Origin: Gammaproteobacteria bacterium
GTDB taxonomy: Bacteria > Pseudomonadota > Gammaproteobacteria > Pseudomonadales > Ketobacteraceae
Assembly: GCA_013178375.1 (NCBI GenBank)
Contig: JABLXQ010000008.1
Location: 116,774 to 180,773 of the forward strand
Direction: 5' to 3'
DNA: 64,000 nucleotides
How positions within the stretch are numbered: position 1 is the first letter of the stretch; each line of letters starts with the position of its first letter. A program made the position numbers and the translations under genes. Below the pieces are notes generated by a model. The model saw nothing but the letters and a program-made list of their open reading frames with translations. It had not been told where the DNA came from and did no database searches. Shown piece after piece: positions 9,482-18,353 of the stretch.

Positions 9482-9784
9482 TTAGCGCTCTACTGCACGG
9501 TGACGGTGCAAACTTGTGGCGCCGGCGGTCACACCTTTGTTCAGGCGATACTTGCCCGGTCCAGTGTTCGCGCCGCCGATCATGCGGTTGTGGCGCGCTA
9601 CGGTCAGCGTGATGGCGGTGCCGGAGTTATCCAGTGCTGCCACCCAGGTGCCGCCCAGATCGATTTCCAGGGCGACCGTCTCAGCGCCAGCCAGTCCAAC
9701 CGCACCAATGGTCACTGGCGTGTTGCCGACGATGAAGTTGGGTGTTGCTGCAGCGGTTTGTGCGACCAACAGAGTGTTGCTCAT
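9482..9784 (-). CDS. Small phage structural protein, 100 aa
   Basis: A short beta-rich protein beginning MSNTLLVAQTAAATPNFIVG, with Gly, Thr and Ala-rich strands and a basic end (HRHRAVER). It sits between the adaptor genes and the Ig/FN3 gene, a place where phages often carry a small decoration or head-fibre protein. No domain was recognised. The ATG has AGAGG upstream (the plus-strand sequence ATTTACCTCTCG reads as a good Shine-Dalgarno). Role inferred from position only. Confidence 0.6.
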   Translation of the reverse strand: MSNTLLVAQTAAATPNFIVGNTPVTIGAVGLAGAETVALEIDLGGTWVAALDNSGTAITLTVARHNRMIGGANTGPGKYRLNKGVTAGATSLHRHRAVER

Positions 9785-9801
9785 ACTGATTTACCTCTCG
9801 A

Positions 9802-10446
9802 TCAATAGATGTTTCGTTTCTGAACAGACAGAGAGCGCGAGCCCGAACCCAGGCGCGCCTTCAGTGCTGCACGGTGTATGGCGTTGGTGAAGTTTTTCCG
9901 CTTCTCTTGCGCCAACATCGGGTTCGACCACTGCCGGTTTGCATCGCCCATCAACCGCGACCGCGCGCCGTCGGCAATTTCCTCTTTCCAGTCGAAAAAA
10001 AGCAGGTCGTCAACCGTGGTGGCAGAGTTCGTCGGTTTCAGCGCAAGCGTTGCCGACAGAACATCCTGCCGGGTTTCCTTCGGCAGGCGGTCCAACAGAA
10101 CGCCGTCAACGCCGTGCTGCACAAAGTACGCGGGCTGCCCTTCCATGGATCTCCAGCCGGGCGATCTGTCGTCCAGCTCTTCGGTGGTGCGCAACTCCAA
10201 CGGCCGCTGGCGGTCGGCATGCTTCACGCGGATGAAAGCTGCGATGTGTGTTCCAGCCGGAATGTCCAGCTGGTAATCAGCAATGCCTTTCACCACAGGG
10301 AAAGGCTCAACCTCGAAACGCCAGATCTGGGAGCGGTTGCAGAATTCCACCGTTGCGTCACGGATCGCACGCAACACAGTCGACTCAGGACACCCCGGAA
10401 GGCTGGGGAGAACGTCAGGCAACCAAAGTTCCAGGCTCACACTCAT
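9802..10446 (-). CDS. Head-tail adaptor / tail tubular protein A-like, 214 aa
   Basis: The N-terminal pattern, with a short amphipathic start and then AIRDATVEFCNRSQIW and a beta segment with YQLDIPAGTHI, is that of podovirus proteins placed between portal/capsid and tail and related to the T7 gp11 class. They form the ring that joins head to tail. The basic C terminus (ARLGSGSRSLSVQKRN) may reach a partner. The start overlaps the upstream stop by 4 nt. Assignment rests on sequence style plus order, so the exact adaptor type is open. Confidence 0.6.
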   Translation of the reverse strand: MSVSLELWLPDVLPSLPGCPESTVLRAIRDATVEFCNRSQIWRFEVEPFPVVKGIADYQLDIPAGTHIAAFIRVKHADRQRPLELRTTEELDDRSPGWRSMEGQPAYFVQHGVDGVLLDRLPKETRQDVLSATLALKPTNSATTVDDLLFFDWKEEIADGARSRLMGDANRQWSNPMLAQEKRKNFTNAIHRAALKARLGSGSRSLSVQKRNIY

Positions 10447-11087
10447 CGCAGGAATCTCCCCTGTTTGGGCGATTGCACGGCATCAGCTTCCGTCTTGCCG
10501 CCAATCTTCTGGATGAACGTCTGATAGTGCGCACCAGCCTTACCAAATTCAGGCGTATTCTCATCGGCGCGCGACAGGCACCGGTAAACAGCGAAATCCA
10601 CCATGGCGGCTTCATGCACGCGGCCGAGAGTGACATCAGGATCAGGCGTGGCAGTGAAATCATATTCAGGAGGCAACTTGTCGTAGGACAGCGCGATGGA
10701 AACACCAGCCTGCAGTGGCGGGCTGACATCAAATGACTTCGGCATACGGTCGTCGAGGATGTATTCAACGGCGTGTGTTCCGGCTGCAGCATTTCGCCAG
10801 TACGGGTCCACCTCATCCTTGGCGCCCCGCTCCACCAGGCGCACACCACGCCCACCCACGGTGTCTACCGACAACAAGCGCACACCGTCCGCCGGGATCT
10901 GCTGGCGAGTTCCAGCGGCAGAAGCCACCGAAACGCTGGAAGGGTTGGCGCCGGATACCTGGCCAACAATGACGGTTTCAGCCTCAGCCAAAAAGCCAAG
11001 CACAACTTCGTCGGCATACGCCTGACTTGTGCCTACTTCGTTGGCGAGGATGAAATTCACTTTGCCCAGCAGCGCCGAAAACTTCAT
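10443..11087 (-). CDS. Phage adaptor protein, DUF6682-like, 214 aa
   Basis: A mixed alpha/beta protein of usual adaptor size. It contains PADGVRLLSVDTVGGRGVRL and the segment DRMPKSFDVSPPLQAG, which recur in short-tailed phage proteins encoded just after the capsid (the DUF6682 group, from memory). A helical C-terminal half (about 155-200) with YRCLSRADEN is typical of head-completion or tail-ring proteins. It is fused by overlaps to both neighbours (TAATG before, 4 nt after), so all three adaptor genes are translated together. Placement at the neck is an inference from order. Confidence 0.65.
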   Translation of the reverse strand: MKFSALLGKVNFILANEVGTSQAYADEVVLGFLAEAETVIVGQVSGANPSSVSVASAAGTRQQIPADGVRLLSVDTVGGRGVRLVERGAKDEVDPYWRNAAAGTHAVEYILDDRMPKSFDVSPPLQAGVSIALSYDKLPPEYDFTATPDPDVTLGRVHEAAMVDFAVYRCLSRADENTPEFGKAGAHYQTFIQKIGGKTEADAVQSPKQGRFLR

Positions 11088-11461
11088 TACTCAACGGCTT
11101 CCGCATCAGCTTTGGCTTTAGCCGCTTCATCGCGCAGCCTGCGCGCCTCTTTCAGCGCCTGCTCCACCAGCACCTTCAAATCCTTGGTTTTGATGGTTTC
11201 GGGGAACAGCAGCTTCAGCTTGCTGGCCACTTCCAGCAGCTGCACCTTGCCGAAGGTGGACGTGTCAGTATCCAGATCGAAGTCTTCCGGAATCAGGATT
11301 TTGACGGTGTGTTTCTGGGCCGCTTCGAGCGCAGCCGGTGCGAATCCGCGCAGAAACTCAGCGGCTTCCTCATCGGTGGCCGGAACCATCTTGTTGTGCT
11401 TCAGGAGCGCGGGCGTTGCTTCAAAAAGCCGGCCAGAAACGGAATGTCTCAACACTTTCAT
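11087..11461 (-). CDS. Small coiled-coil phage protein next to capsid, 124 aa
   Basis: The N-terminal 50 residues are compact and mixed (SVSGRLFEATPALLKHNKMV). The middle holds DFDLDTDTSTFGKVQLLEV, and the last 30 residues are a strongly charged Ala, Lys and Glu-rich helix. It may be a head-completion or capsid-bound protein, since it lies directly after the capsid gene. I do not recognise its family. Stop and next start overlap. Confidence 0.6.
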   Translation of the reverse strand: MKVLRHSVSGRLFEATPALLKHNKMVPATDEEAAEFLRGFAPAALEAAQKHTVKILIPEDFDLDTDTSTFGKVQLLEVASKLKLLFPETIKTKDLKVLVEQALKEARRLRDEAAKAKADAEAVE

Positions 11462-11492
11462 ACGATTTACCTTTGTGAGCGGTGCGTAACAG

Positions 11493-11514
11493 GAGGGCGG
11501 CTTTCGCCGCCCTC
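11493..11514 (-). terminator. Hairpin directly after the capsid gene
   Basis: A perfect 9-bp stem, GAGGGCGGC with GCCGCCCTC and a 4-nt loop, lies 8 nt beyond the capsid stop. No T run follows on the minus strand, so it may stabilise the abundant capsid mRNA or attenuate transcription rather than stop it fully. Confidence 0.45.
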
Positions 11515-11522
11515 ACTGGCTA

Positions 11523-12449
11523 TCAGACCGCGCCTTTCTTGACGACCGAATGCAGCAGCAATGCCGGGTTGATGGTTTCAAACCCGAACACGTTCAAGCC
11601 CTGCAGCAGATCGCGGAAGTCGCCTTGATCCGGAATAATCCGGCTCTTGGTCATCTGCGACGCGAAGGTGATGCCTTCCTTGTGGCCGGCAATGACGTGG
11701 AAGTTCGAACCTGTCTTGGCAACGTTGTTGCTCATGAACAGGGTGAATCGATCCACCATCCCAACACGACCATTGCGCATGATCGAGGTGCCATCGCCTG
11801 CCAGACTTGCGTCTTTCAGGTCAGACTTCTTGATCAAACCGCAAGCCCAGGCCGGCAGAACAATGAACCGGCCCTGCTCAGGGCAGTTCGCTTCATCCAG
11901 GCACACGCCGTAATCGACGATGACATCCAGGATGTTGTCTTTGGCCAGTTCCAGCGGAACAGACGCAGTGCCCAGGTCGATATCACCACTGATGCGGCCT
12001 GCAGTTGCGCCTGCGTTGAACGACGCTGCATCGGCATAGATGTTCGCGAGAACGATATTGTCGATTGCCACCCGCATGGTTTCGGATGCCGCGTCAGCCC
12101 ACTCATCCATGAGCTTCACATCGCTTTGCAGCGCATCAAGGTCGGTCAGACCGATATTGAAGCGTTTGGCGCGGTCGATATGCAGCGCAACACTCGCAGA
12201 TGTCGGGGTCTGCGCGGTACCCAGGCCAGCGCCAACTTCGTAATCATCGATCACGATGTCAGGGCGGGTGCGGATGTGCACCACGTCGCCTTTCGATTTG
12301 ATTTCGCCTTCGTAATCGGTGTTGGCGATTTCGGCAAAGACGGTTGTGTCGTAGAAACGACGGACCAGTTTTCCGGAAAAAATCTCCGGGATGTAATTCG
12401 ACGTGTTCGTCGAATAGTTAACGTAACCACCTGCGCGTGTTACAGGCAT
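11523..12449 (-). CDS. Major capsid protein, 308 aa
   Basis: Length and pattern fit a HK97-fold coat protein of the P22/N4-like podovirus type. The N-terminal arm includes IPEIFSGKLVRRFYDTTVFAEIAN, quoted here in part, followed by the beta hinge KGDVVHIRTRPDIVIDDYE, then a helical spine with DEWADAASETMRVAID and the P-domain sequence RFIVLPAWACGLIK. The C-terminal segment GFETINPALLLHSVVKK matches the closing strand of such coats. The scaffold gene immediately precedes it, and a hairpin follows. It forms the icosahedral shell. Confidence 0.9.
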   Translation of the reverse strand: MPVTRAGGYVNYSTNTSNYIPEIFSGKLVRRFYDTTVFAEIANTDYEGEIKSKGDVVHIRTRPDIVIDDYEVGAGLGTAQTPTSASVALHIDRAKRFNIGLTDLDALQSDVKLMDEWADAASETMRVAIDNIVLANIYADAASFNAGATAGRISGDIDLGTASVPLELAKDNILDVIVDYGVCLDEANCPEQGRFIVLPAWACGLIKKSDLKDASLAGDGTSIMRNGRVGMVDRFTLFMSNNVAKTGSNFHVIAGHKEGITFASQMTKSRIIPDQGDFRDLLQGLNVFGFETINPALLLHSVVKKGAV

Positions 12450-12494
12450 AGCGAATGCTCCAGCACACTCGCCACCGGCGGCCGCTTGCGACTA

Positions 12495-13493
12495 TCAGTC
12501 GTTGATGATGCGGCCTTCTTGTCCAGCAGCGATAAACTCACTTTCGAGCGCTGCGGCCTTCTGCCTGCCTTCCGGAGTTCGGTACGAACGATCAATGGAG
12601 AACTGTTTTTGAAGTGCCCGAATCTCGGACATTCGCCACACCCTTCCGCTTTTCCCGTCTGTACCGGTCGAGCCACCCCGATTCACACCGGGTTGCTCGT
12701 GCTCGCCCAGCAGATCAGTAGCCTTTGCGCCACCATTGCCGGACTGCTCTCGCCATGTGATGTAATAATCTGCGGCTTCCTTCAACTTTCCCGAGACAAA
12801 GAGCCTCTGCAAATTCTCCCGGCGCGATTCGGGGTATGCGGGGTGATCTTGTCCTGAAAGCCAAAGATTAAATCCTTGGTCATTGTCGATGCGGTTCAGC
12901 TCAGCCTCACCACCCACCAGATCAGCAACAAAATTGATTCGGCTTTTCAGCATCGGATCAACTGCAGGTGCTGGTTGTGTTGCAGGCGCTTGCGCATTCT
13001 GCTGTACCTGTGTGCCTTGGGACTTCAGTTGCTGGTTCTCGGTTTCCACGGCAGCCACTTTTGTCTGCAGATCCCGGATAACGCTCGCAATGTCGGAACC
13101 GTAATCTTCCGCAATTTGCTGCAACCGCTCGTCACTGCTTGCGGTGGGCCGCGCAGACTCGGGGCGCGTCGCCAATTCAGCGTTTGTCCGCGTCAACTGC
13201 TCTTTCAGTTCGCCAATCGTGCGCTCGTGGCCTTGCACCACTTGCATCAAACGACGGTGTTCCTGGTGCAGTGCTGGCACTTCAGTTCGGTACTTGCCTT
13301 CAATGACCTTGTACTTCTGTTCCCAGTTTTCGTCCTGGTGTTCCTGAGTCCCTGCGCCGGGATATTCGGGAGCCTGCGATGTTTTGGGATCGGTGAGAGC
13401 CGCGTTCGCGGTGTTCTCGGGGTTGTTCTCCGCAATCAGCTTTGCATGCAGTTCGTCAGCAAGACGCCCTGCTTCTTGAGCCTGTTTACTCAT
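12495..13493 (-). CDS. Capsid scaffolding protein, 332 aa
   Basis: Highly charged and helical, with coiled-coil heptads about residues 60-110 and 130-165, a Gln/Ala/Pro-rich linker near 160-180, and a conserved C-terminal half containing DPMLKSRINFVADLVGGEAE. Scaffolds of short-tailed phages have this composition, lie directly upstream of the capsid gene and are removed after procapsid assembly. No protease motif is present. The 20-bp repeated late motif (13573-13592) lies 80 nt upstream, suggesting this gene opens the capsid transcription unit. Confidence 0.85.
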   Translation of the reverse strand: MSKQAQEAGRLADELHAKLIAENNPENTANAALTDPKTSQAPEYPGAGTQEHQDENWEQKYKVIEGKYRTEVPALHQEHRRLMQVVQGHERTIGELKEQLTRTNAELATRPESARPTASSDERLQQIAEDYGSDIASVIRDLQTKVAAVETENQQLKSQGTQVQQNAQAPATQPAPAVDPMLKSRINFVADLVGGEAELNRIDNDQGFNLWLSGQDHPAYPESRRENLQRLFVSGKLKEAADYYITWREQSGNGGAKATDLLGEHEQPGVNRGGSTGTDGKSGRVWRMSEIRALQKQFSIDRSYRTPEGRQKAAALESEFIAAGQEGRIIND

Positions 13494-13572
13494 GGCGTAT
13501 CAGTCCTATTCCGTTCTTGAGCCGTAGAGCCACTTGGGGTATTCCAGGTGTTCTTGAACGCAAATCGGACTC

Positions 13573-13592
13573 CAGCAGAGTCACATTTGTGG
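13573..13592 (-). promoter_or_regulatory. Late-gene 20-bp motif, copy 1 (upstream of scaffold)
   Basis: A 20-bp sequence (minus strand CCACAAATGTGACTCTGCTG) is identical at 19770-19789. In both copies a TTKAC box lies one base further upstream (TTTAC here, TTGAC there), and a late gene starts 56-80 nt downstream. No good -10 box follows at sigma-70 spacing, so an activator or unusual promoter is suspected. Confidence 0.5.
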
Positions 13593-13616
13593 CGTAAAGC
13601 ATCGTGTGGAAAAAAA

Positions 13617-13880
13617 TTACGGGCGGGATTGGTTGAGGACGATTTCGGTTCCGTCGATGGATTCAAGTATGTCGGCCAACTCACGGCAGCGGCCCTGCTG
13701 CTGCCCGACCTTTCCGGGTTTGTCGGGATCAGCTGCCGACAGGTCCATCAGATATCCGGAGTAGCGCCGCTGCAGCGCGGCGACAATCAGCTTGAAATCC
13801 TCGCTGTTGTTTTTGAGGCGGTGCAGCGCGGCGTATTCATGCTTGTCAAAGCGCCGCTTGTTCATTGATTCGCTGCTCAT
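13617..13880 (-). CDS. Small conserved phage protein next to portal, 87 aa
   Basis: A helical, charged protein (RRFDKHEYAALHRLKNN near the N terminus), with a four-base overlap with the portal stop. It could be a small head protein or a regulator of portal assembly. No domain was recognised. Its ATG and coupling to the portal gene make it likely real. The following 123 nt to the scaffold start hold no gene but carry the late motif. Confidence 0.6.
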   Translation of the reverse strand: MSSESMNKRRFDKHEYAALHRLKNNSEDFKLIVAALQRRYSGYLMDLSAADPDKPGKVGQQQGRCRELADILESIDGTEIVLNQSRP

Positions 13881-15853
13881 GCTGCTTCACCTTCTGCCAC
13901 CGCTTGCTGCTCCAGCGCGGCCTGCTGCTGCGCCGCCATCATTTGTTGCTGCAACTCTTCGTCGGTTGGCACCGGGTCTTTCTGGTAATCCAGCGGCTTG
14001 AATGCCTCGCGCAACTGAATGGCCCGGCCCTTGACTCCCAGGATCTGCAGATCGGTCGGATTGTTGGTGAAAGCCAGCATTTCCATCCGGCGTGCCTGAA
14101 TAGCCTCTTTCTGGATGAGGGCCAGCGCGCCGCGCGCCACGATCTTCACGTCACCTTTGATCGACCGGTCGGGGTCATACAGCATGTTGTGAACATAGGT
14201 GCGGTGGATGATCTGGGACAGCGCCAGATCGATGTTGGAAATGATGCGCTTGATCCCCTTCGACGCATTGCCCATCAGCATCGACAGCCCGGACGCGGTT
14301 TTGCCAGCACCCGCCGCCAGATCGGAACCGTAGGCGTAGGCCGGAATGCCGGTTACTTCATCCGCCATCCGTGCGAACCGTTCATAAATCTCCAGCAGCT
14401 CGCCGGCGTGCATGTCCGGCTGGAAGAACTGAACTGGTACCTGGCCGGAATCGGATTGCAGCAGCTGCCAGATTTTCCATGGCTTGATGTTGGTAATATC
14501 GAACCCGTCAGGCAGGCCGTTGATTCCGATCGCCACCTGCGGTCCAGAAGAAATCGCCATGTTGTCGGCCAGCGCCCGGGCAGCGCCGTTGCACATCCGC
14601 GCGATGTCCTCCATCTGCTCAGCAACACCCATCCCCCAGAACGAGCCTGGCAGCGTCACTGCGCTGGCTTTACTGAATGGCTTACGCCCCAGCGGGTCGC
14701 CATTGAGCACACAGCGGATGACTTCGTTGTTCACCAGCCACGCCTCAATGTTGTACGTGCGCAGCAGGTCATCGATCCGGGCCGGGTCCATGCCCCATTC
14801 AATCAACAGCTTGCCCATGGCCGGGCCGCGATATTCCAGCGCGACAATGTTCTCGCCGTTACCGTGGTGACGCAGGCTGCTTTTGCCTTCCAGCGCTTCG
14901 CGCTCGTTGTCCAGGTTGTCGAGCCAGTCATTCAAACCGCTCTGACCGTACTGTTCCAGCACGCGCCGGATTGCCTCGGTGTCGTTGCCCCTGGTGTTCT
15001 GCATCGAATAGAGTGTTTCGTTCGTCAGTGTGTGGCGGGCAATGAAATAACCATCCTCGAAGCCAGTGGCGTGCGGCGCCGGGTAGGCATCCAGCGGGGA
15101 AATGCGCTGGAAGTCCACACACAATTCCTCGGTGACAATCGGTCGGTACTGGCCATCATCGGACCAAGCCAATGTCGGTTTGCGCCGGATCACCGGCCCT
15201 TTGATGATGCCGGCCTTGAATGTCACGACGTCCTGAATAAACTCGCTCAAGATTTCTCGGAATCCAGCCTCCTGCAGCTGGTCCTTGATTTTCGTGGCCA
15301 TGCGTTCGGCTGCCGACTCGGCCAGTGCCTTGATCTGCTTTTTGATTTGCTCCTTTGCATCTTCCAGCGCTGCCTGTGCTTCCTCCGGCGCCCAGCCCTG
15401 CTGCAGGATCAGCGCCTCAGCCTGCATGATCATGGCCTGCTCCTGGTCGGGCGAGATCTCAGGGATCTCGGTGGATTCGAGCGTCCACAGGTCATCCATC
15501 TGCATGATGTCCGCAATCCACGCCTCGGCACCGCGGCACTTCACGTCCGTCAGCCGCATATAAATATCACTGCCACCCTCTGCAGCGATCATGGCCGCGA
15601 CGTGCGGTTCATATTCGCCTTTGCGCATCCGCAGGCAGCGCAGCATGGTGCGCTGGTGCTCTTGCTTGGCATCCTTGGCGGCGGACCAGCAGCGCCGGAT
15701 ATGGGCAGCCAGACCGGAAATAACCAGTATTTTGGTGGGGTTGGCGGCCTCCTGCTGCTGGCGCTGTATTTCGTTCAGCTGGGAGTTGTTCATCACCCGC
15801 AGCATTCCGCCGTTGGAAACCGGCGCGGTACCGGGTAACAGGTTGGACATCAT
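13877..15853 (-). CDS. Portal protein, 658 aa
   Basis: The long helical protein directly after the large terminase gene has the size and look of the portal of short-tailed phages. It forms the dodecameric DNA gate at the unique capsid vertex. Seen in the sequence: the N-terminal helical region with RTMLRCLRMRKGEYEPHVAA, a central AYPAPHATGFEDGYFIARHT loop segment, the wing and stem region PVQFFQPDMHAGELLEIYER, and a long acidic and Gln-rich C-terminal tail (QQQMMAAQQQAALEQQ). The ATG sits in a 4-nt overlap with the terminase stop. Confidence is high by order and pattern. Confidence 0.9.
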   Translation of the reverse strand: MMSNLLPGTAPVSNGGMLRVMNNSQLNEIQRQQQEAANPTKILVISGLAAHIRRCWSAAKDAKQEHQRTMLRCLRMRKGEYEPHVAAMIAAEGGSDIYMRLTDVKCRGAEAWIADIMQMDDLWTLESTEIPEISPDQEQAMIMQAEALILQQGWAPEEAQAALEDAKEQIKKQIKALAESAAERMATKIKDQLQEAGFREILSEFIQDVVTFKAGIIKGPVIRRKPTLAWSDDGQYRPIVTEELCVDFQRISPLDAYPAPHATGFEDGYFIARHTLTNETLYSMQNTRGNDTEAIRRVLEQYGQSGLNDWLDNLDNEREALEGKSSLRHHGNGENIVALEYRGPAMGKLLIEWGMDPARIDDLLRTYNIEAWLVNNEVIRCVLNGDPLGRKPFSKASAVTLPGSFWGMGVAEQMEDIARMCNGAARALADNMAISSGPQVAIGINGLPDGFDITNIKPWKIWQLLQSDSGQVPVQFFQPDMHAGELLEIYERFARMADEVTGIPAYAYGSDLAAGAGKTASGLSMLMGNASKGIKRIISNIDLALSQIIHRTYVHNMLYDPDRSIKGDVKIVARGALALIQKEAIQARRMEMLAFTNNPTDLQILGVKGRAIQLREAFKPLDYQKDPVPTDEELQQQMMAAQQQAALEQQAVAEGEAA

Positions 15854-17379
15854 GCGTATCTCCCGCTGCGTTGATTGGAAACAGCCCGCGCCCTCGGCTT
15901 GTGCCGCGCGAACATCGGATGGCCGGTGGCCATTGTCATAAACCCATCGGCCGTGTTGCTGGCGTCATCGTGGTAGGGCTGGTCTTTCCAGCGCCCAGTC
16001 TTCTGGTCCCACTGCTTTCGGTACCGCTCCAGCTTTGCAATGCCGTCCGAACAAGTGGCTTTGTTGAAGCTGCACAGCTCCAGCGCGTCACGCGCGGCCT
16101 CGATGGCATCCATCTTGTCGGCGATCCTTGGCACCGTGACGAACTTGAACCCCATCTTTGCGGCCTTCTGCGCCCGGCTGATCGCCTCATCACCAAACAG
16201 CTCCCGCACCTCCAGGTCATGCGGTCCATAATGGCGGCCGTAAACATAGATCTTGCCCTGGCAATGCTTGATGTAGTGCTGGATCACTTCGCCGTTGTTT
16301 TCGTAGTAGTCGATCACATGGATTCGGCCACCGACGGTCTGCGTGAACCAGATCACCATGTCGTCGTTCATGCCCAGATCCCACCATGTATCCACGGGGA
16401 CGCCTGGGTGATAGGGGAAATCGCCAATACGGTTTTGCGAGTAGATCCTGGTGAACTGCGCCGCAAAGTAGGCGCCTTCAATGGCCTGCTCAAACGCTTC
16501 CAGCGCGGTGCTGGGGTGCTCCCGCTTCATGTCAGCGCCAAGGATTTCTTCTTCCTTCGCATACCAGGCACGCTGGTTGTCATCCAGCTCAATGCCGAAC
16601 TCTTCTTCCAGCTGGTAGAAATACTGTTCCAGCCGATCAACGATGGTCACCATGGCGGTGTCCTCGTCGCTCAACCGATACCGAGGTTCGCGGAACCACG
16701 GGAAGAAGAAGAACTTGAAGTCCTTCCGCGTCAGCTTCTGCATTGCCAGCTGCTTTTTCCGGGCTTCCTCGCAGTATTCGAAGAAGTACCCGCCCTGCCC
16801 CTCGGCGGTGGATTCGATAAAGATCACACCGTCCTGCGCAGCTGGAAACGAACCGGTGACAATCTCTTTGGCGCGCTCGGGATACTTGCGGCAGATCTTC
16901 CCGAACTCGGAAATGTGCAGGTATTGATAGGTGCCAGACCGCATCGACGTGCCCACACGGATGCTGCTGCCGTTTTCAAACTCCAGCTTCTTGCCGGTGG
17001 CCCGCTTGGTGGGAATCAGCGCCCTCAACCATTCCGGCAGCTGCTCGTATGCAAATCGGATCTTGTTGTTGAACAAGTCGCTGGCTTCTTCCAGGCCGTG
17101 GGCCACAACGCCGCATTTGGTGTTCGCGTTGAACAGGCACTGGTCCAGCATGAAGATCATCACAAACGTGGTCATGCCCAGCTGACGGGCCTTCAGGATG
17201 ATGCAGCGGAACCACATCATGCTGAACAGGAATTCCTGTGCCCAGTTCATCTTGAACGTGATGATCTCGCCCTTGGAGTTGGTGATCTTGTACAGGTTGT
17301 TGATGCGCCAACGCCAATCGCCAAGATTGTTGGCGAGGATATTTTTCAACTGCTCGTCAGTAAGCGCATCCAGATCCAC
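15850..17379 (-). CDS. Terminase large subunit, 509 aa
   Basis: The ATPase and nuclease motor that cuts and packages phage DNA. Residues about 60-75 carry a Walker A-like KARQLGMTT. Near residue 150, YLHISEFGKI looks like Walker B with its catalytic acid, followed by the coupling motif IESTAEG. The C-terminal nuclease has the metal-binding strand DTWWDLGMNDD (about residue 335) and a later DASNTADGF. All are intact. It overlaps the portal start by 4 nt and follows the small subunit by 3 nt. Confidence 0.95.
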   Translation of the reverse strand: MDLDALTDEQLKNILANNLGDWRWRINNLYKITNSKGEIITFKMNWAQEFLFSMMWFRCIILKARQLGMTTFVMIFMLDQCLFNANTKCGVVAHGLEEASDLFNNKIRFAYEQLPEWLRALIPTKRATGKKLEFENGSSIRVGTSMRSGTYQYLHISEFGKICRKYPERAKEIVTGSFPAAQDGVIFIESTAEGQGGYFFEYCEEARKKQLAMQKLTRKDFKFFFFPWFREPRYRLSDEDTAMVTIVDRLEQYFYQLEEEFGIELDDNQRAWYAKEEEILGADMKREHPSTALEAFEQAIEGAYFAAQFTRIYSQNRIGDFPYHPGVPVDTWWDLGMNDDMVIWFTQTVGGRIHVIDYYENNGEVIQHYIKHCQGKIYVYGRHYGPHDLEVRELFGDEAISRAQKAAKMGFKFVTVPRIADKMDAIEAARDALELCSFNKATCSDGIAKLERYRKQWDQKTGRWKDQPYHDDASNTADGFMTMATGHPMFARHKPRARAVSNQRSGRYA

Positions 17380-17382
17380 GCG

Positions 17383-17979
17383 TCACCCGCCGCCCGGGAT
17401 GCCAGTGGTCTTCCCATGAATCTGCTTGAGGATGTCGCGCAGCGTGGCCTGAGTCTCGTCGCCCAGCTCCACGGTCACGGCCTTGTACGCGCCCACATGC
17501 TTACCGATCCGGTCCAGCGCGGCGCCAGCCTGAGTGCCATTGCGGTGGTCCTTGGCCACCACCTCGCCTTCCTCATTCAGCAAGGTCGGCTGCATTTCCC
17601 GACACTCGCGATAAAACGCCACGTTCTCACGCAACCACCAGTCCACGTTCACGATGCAGCTGCGGTTGATCTGCTGCATCAGCAGCGCAATAACACGCTT
17701 CCCCTGCTCGGATCGAATCAGGTCACTCGCCTGCTTCTGAACGTTCTTCTTCAGCTTTTCCTGGTTGGTGGTCTTGGATTTGTCGCCGAACTTGGCCTTC
17801 ACGGCCGCTTGGTACATATCGCCGCCGTTGCTGACGTACTCACGGAAAAAAACTGCCTGCTTAACGCTGGGCAGTTCCATCATGGCTTCGTCGATGCGGG
17901 TCTGCAGCTCGTCGTTCGTGAGCTTGTCCAGCAACTCGGCTTCGCGGGCGTCGGGCGGCGCTTCCTTGCTTTTACTCAC
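17383..17979 (-). CDS. Terminase small subunit, 198 aa
   Basis: The chosen GTG (17979) overlaps the upstream TGA as GTGA and has GGGGAG 7 nt upstream. An ATG at 18105 would extend through most of the preceding gene and is rejected. The N terminus (SKSKEAPPDAREAELL) is acidic. Residues about 35-100 hold a helix-turn-helix-like DNA recognition part with FFREYVSNGGDMYQAAVKAK. The C-terminal half gives NRSCIVNVDWWLREN and an ending rich in Gly. It recognises the pac or cos site and hands DNA to the large subunit. Confidence 0.85.
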   Translation of the reverse strand: MSKSKEAPPDAREAELLDKLTNDELQTRIDEAMMELPSVKQAVFFREYVSNGGDMYQAAVKAKFGDKSKTTNQEKLKKNVQKQASDLIRSEQGKRVIALLMQQINRSCIVNVDWWLRENVAFYRECREMQPTLLNEEGEVVAKDHRNGTQAGAALDRIGKHVGAYKAVTVELGDETQATLRDILKQIHGKTTGIPGGG

Positions 17980-18353
17980 GGAGCGCTCCCCGGCTGCTGG
18001 TGTGTGATTGCTGCCGTCTGCGCTGATGTTGGGTTGCCTACAACCATGCCCACCAACGCCATCAGCACCACACCAATCAACGCCAGCATTCCGCTCACAA
18101 ACCATTTGCGGGCTTCCTGCAGGGGCGGTATTGCGGTTTCCACTACGGCCACCCTGTCTTCCAGTGATTTGCGCTCCTGCACCTCGTCCTTGATAGCGCT
18201 GAACGCACGCCCAAGAGCCTCCCGGCTCTCGATGTGCCGCTCTTCCACCCTCACCAACCTGTCGAGAATGTCCCTGATGTCGGTTATGACTTCATGGAAT
18301 TCGGCCTGCTCTTTCTCGACAAGGGCGATCCGCATCTCCATATCACTCGGCAT
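17976..18353 (-). CDS. XhlA-like tail-anchored membrane protein, 125 aa
   Basis: Residues 5-80 form a long amphipathic coiled coil (DIRDILDRLVRVEERH). One membrane segment follows near 88-108 (WFVSGMLALIGVVLMALVG), then a short tail. This matches the build of the XhlA/holin-associated proteins often found in phage lysis cassettes. It overlaps the i-spanin gene by 11 nt and the small terminase by 4 nt. A role in lysis timing is likely, although proteins of this build also act as membrane anchors for virion assembly. Confidence 0.6.
   Translation of the reverse strand: MPSDMEMRIALVEKEQAEFHEVITDIRDILDRLVRVEERHIESREALGRAFSAIKDEVQERKSLEDRVAVVETAIPPLQEARKWFVSGMLALIGVVLMALVGMVVGNPTSAQTAAITHQQPGSAP

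Noticed and set aside
13865..15838. 657-codon plus-strand frame opposite the portal gene
   Set aside because: Mirror of the portal gene; no domain and no ribosome site.
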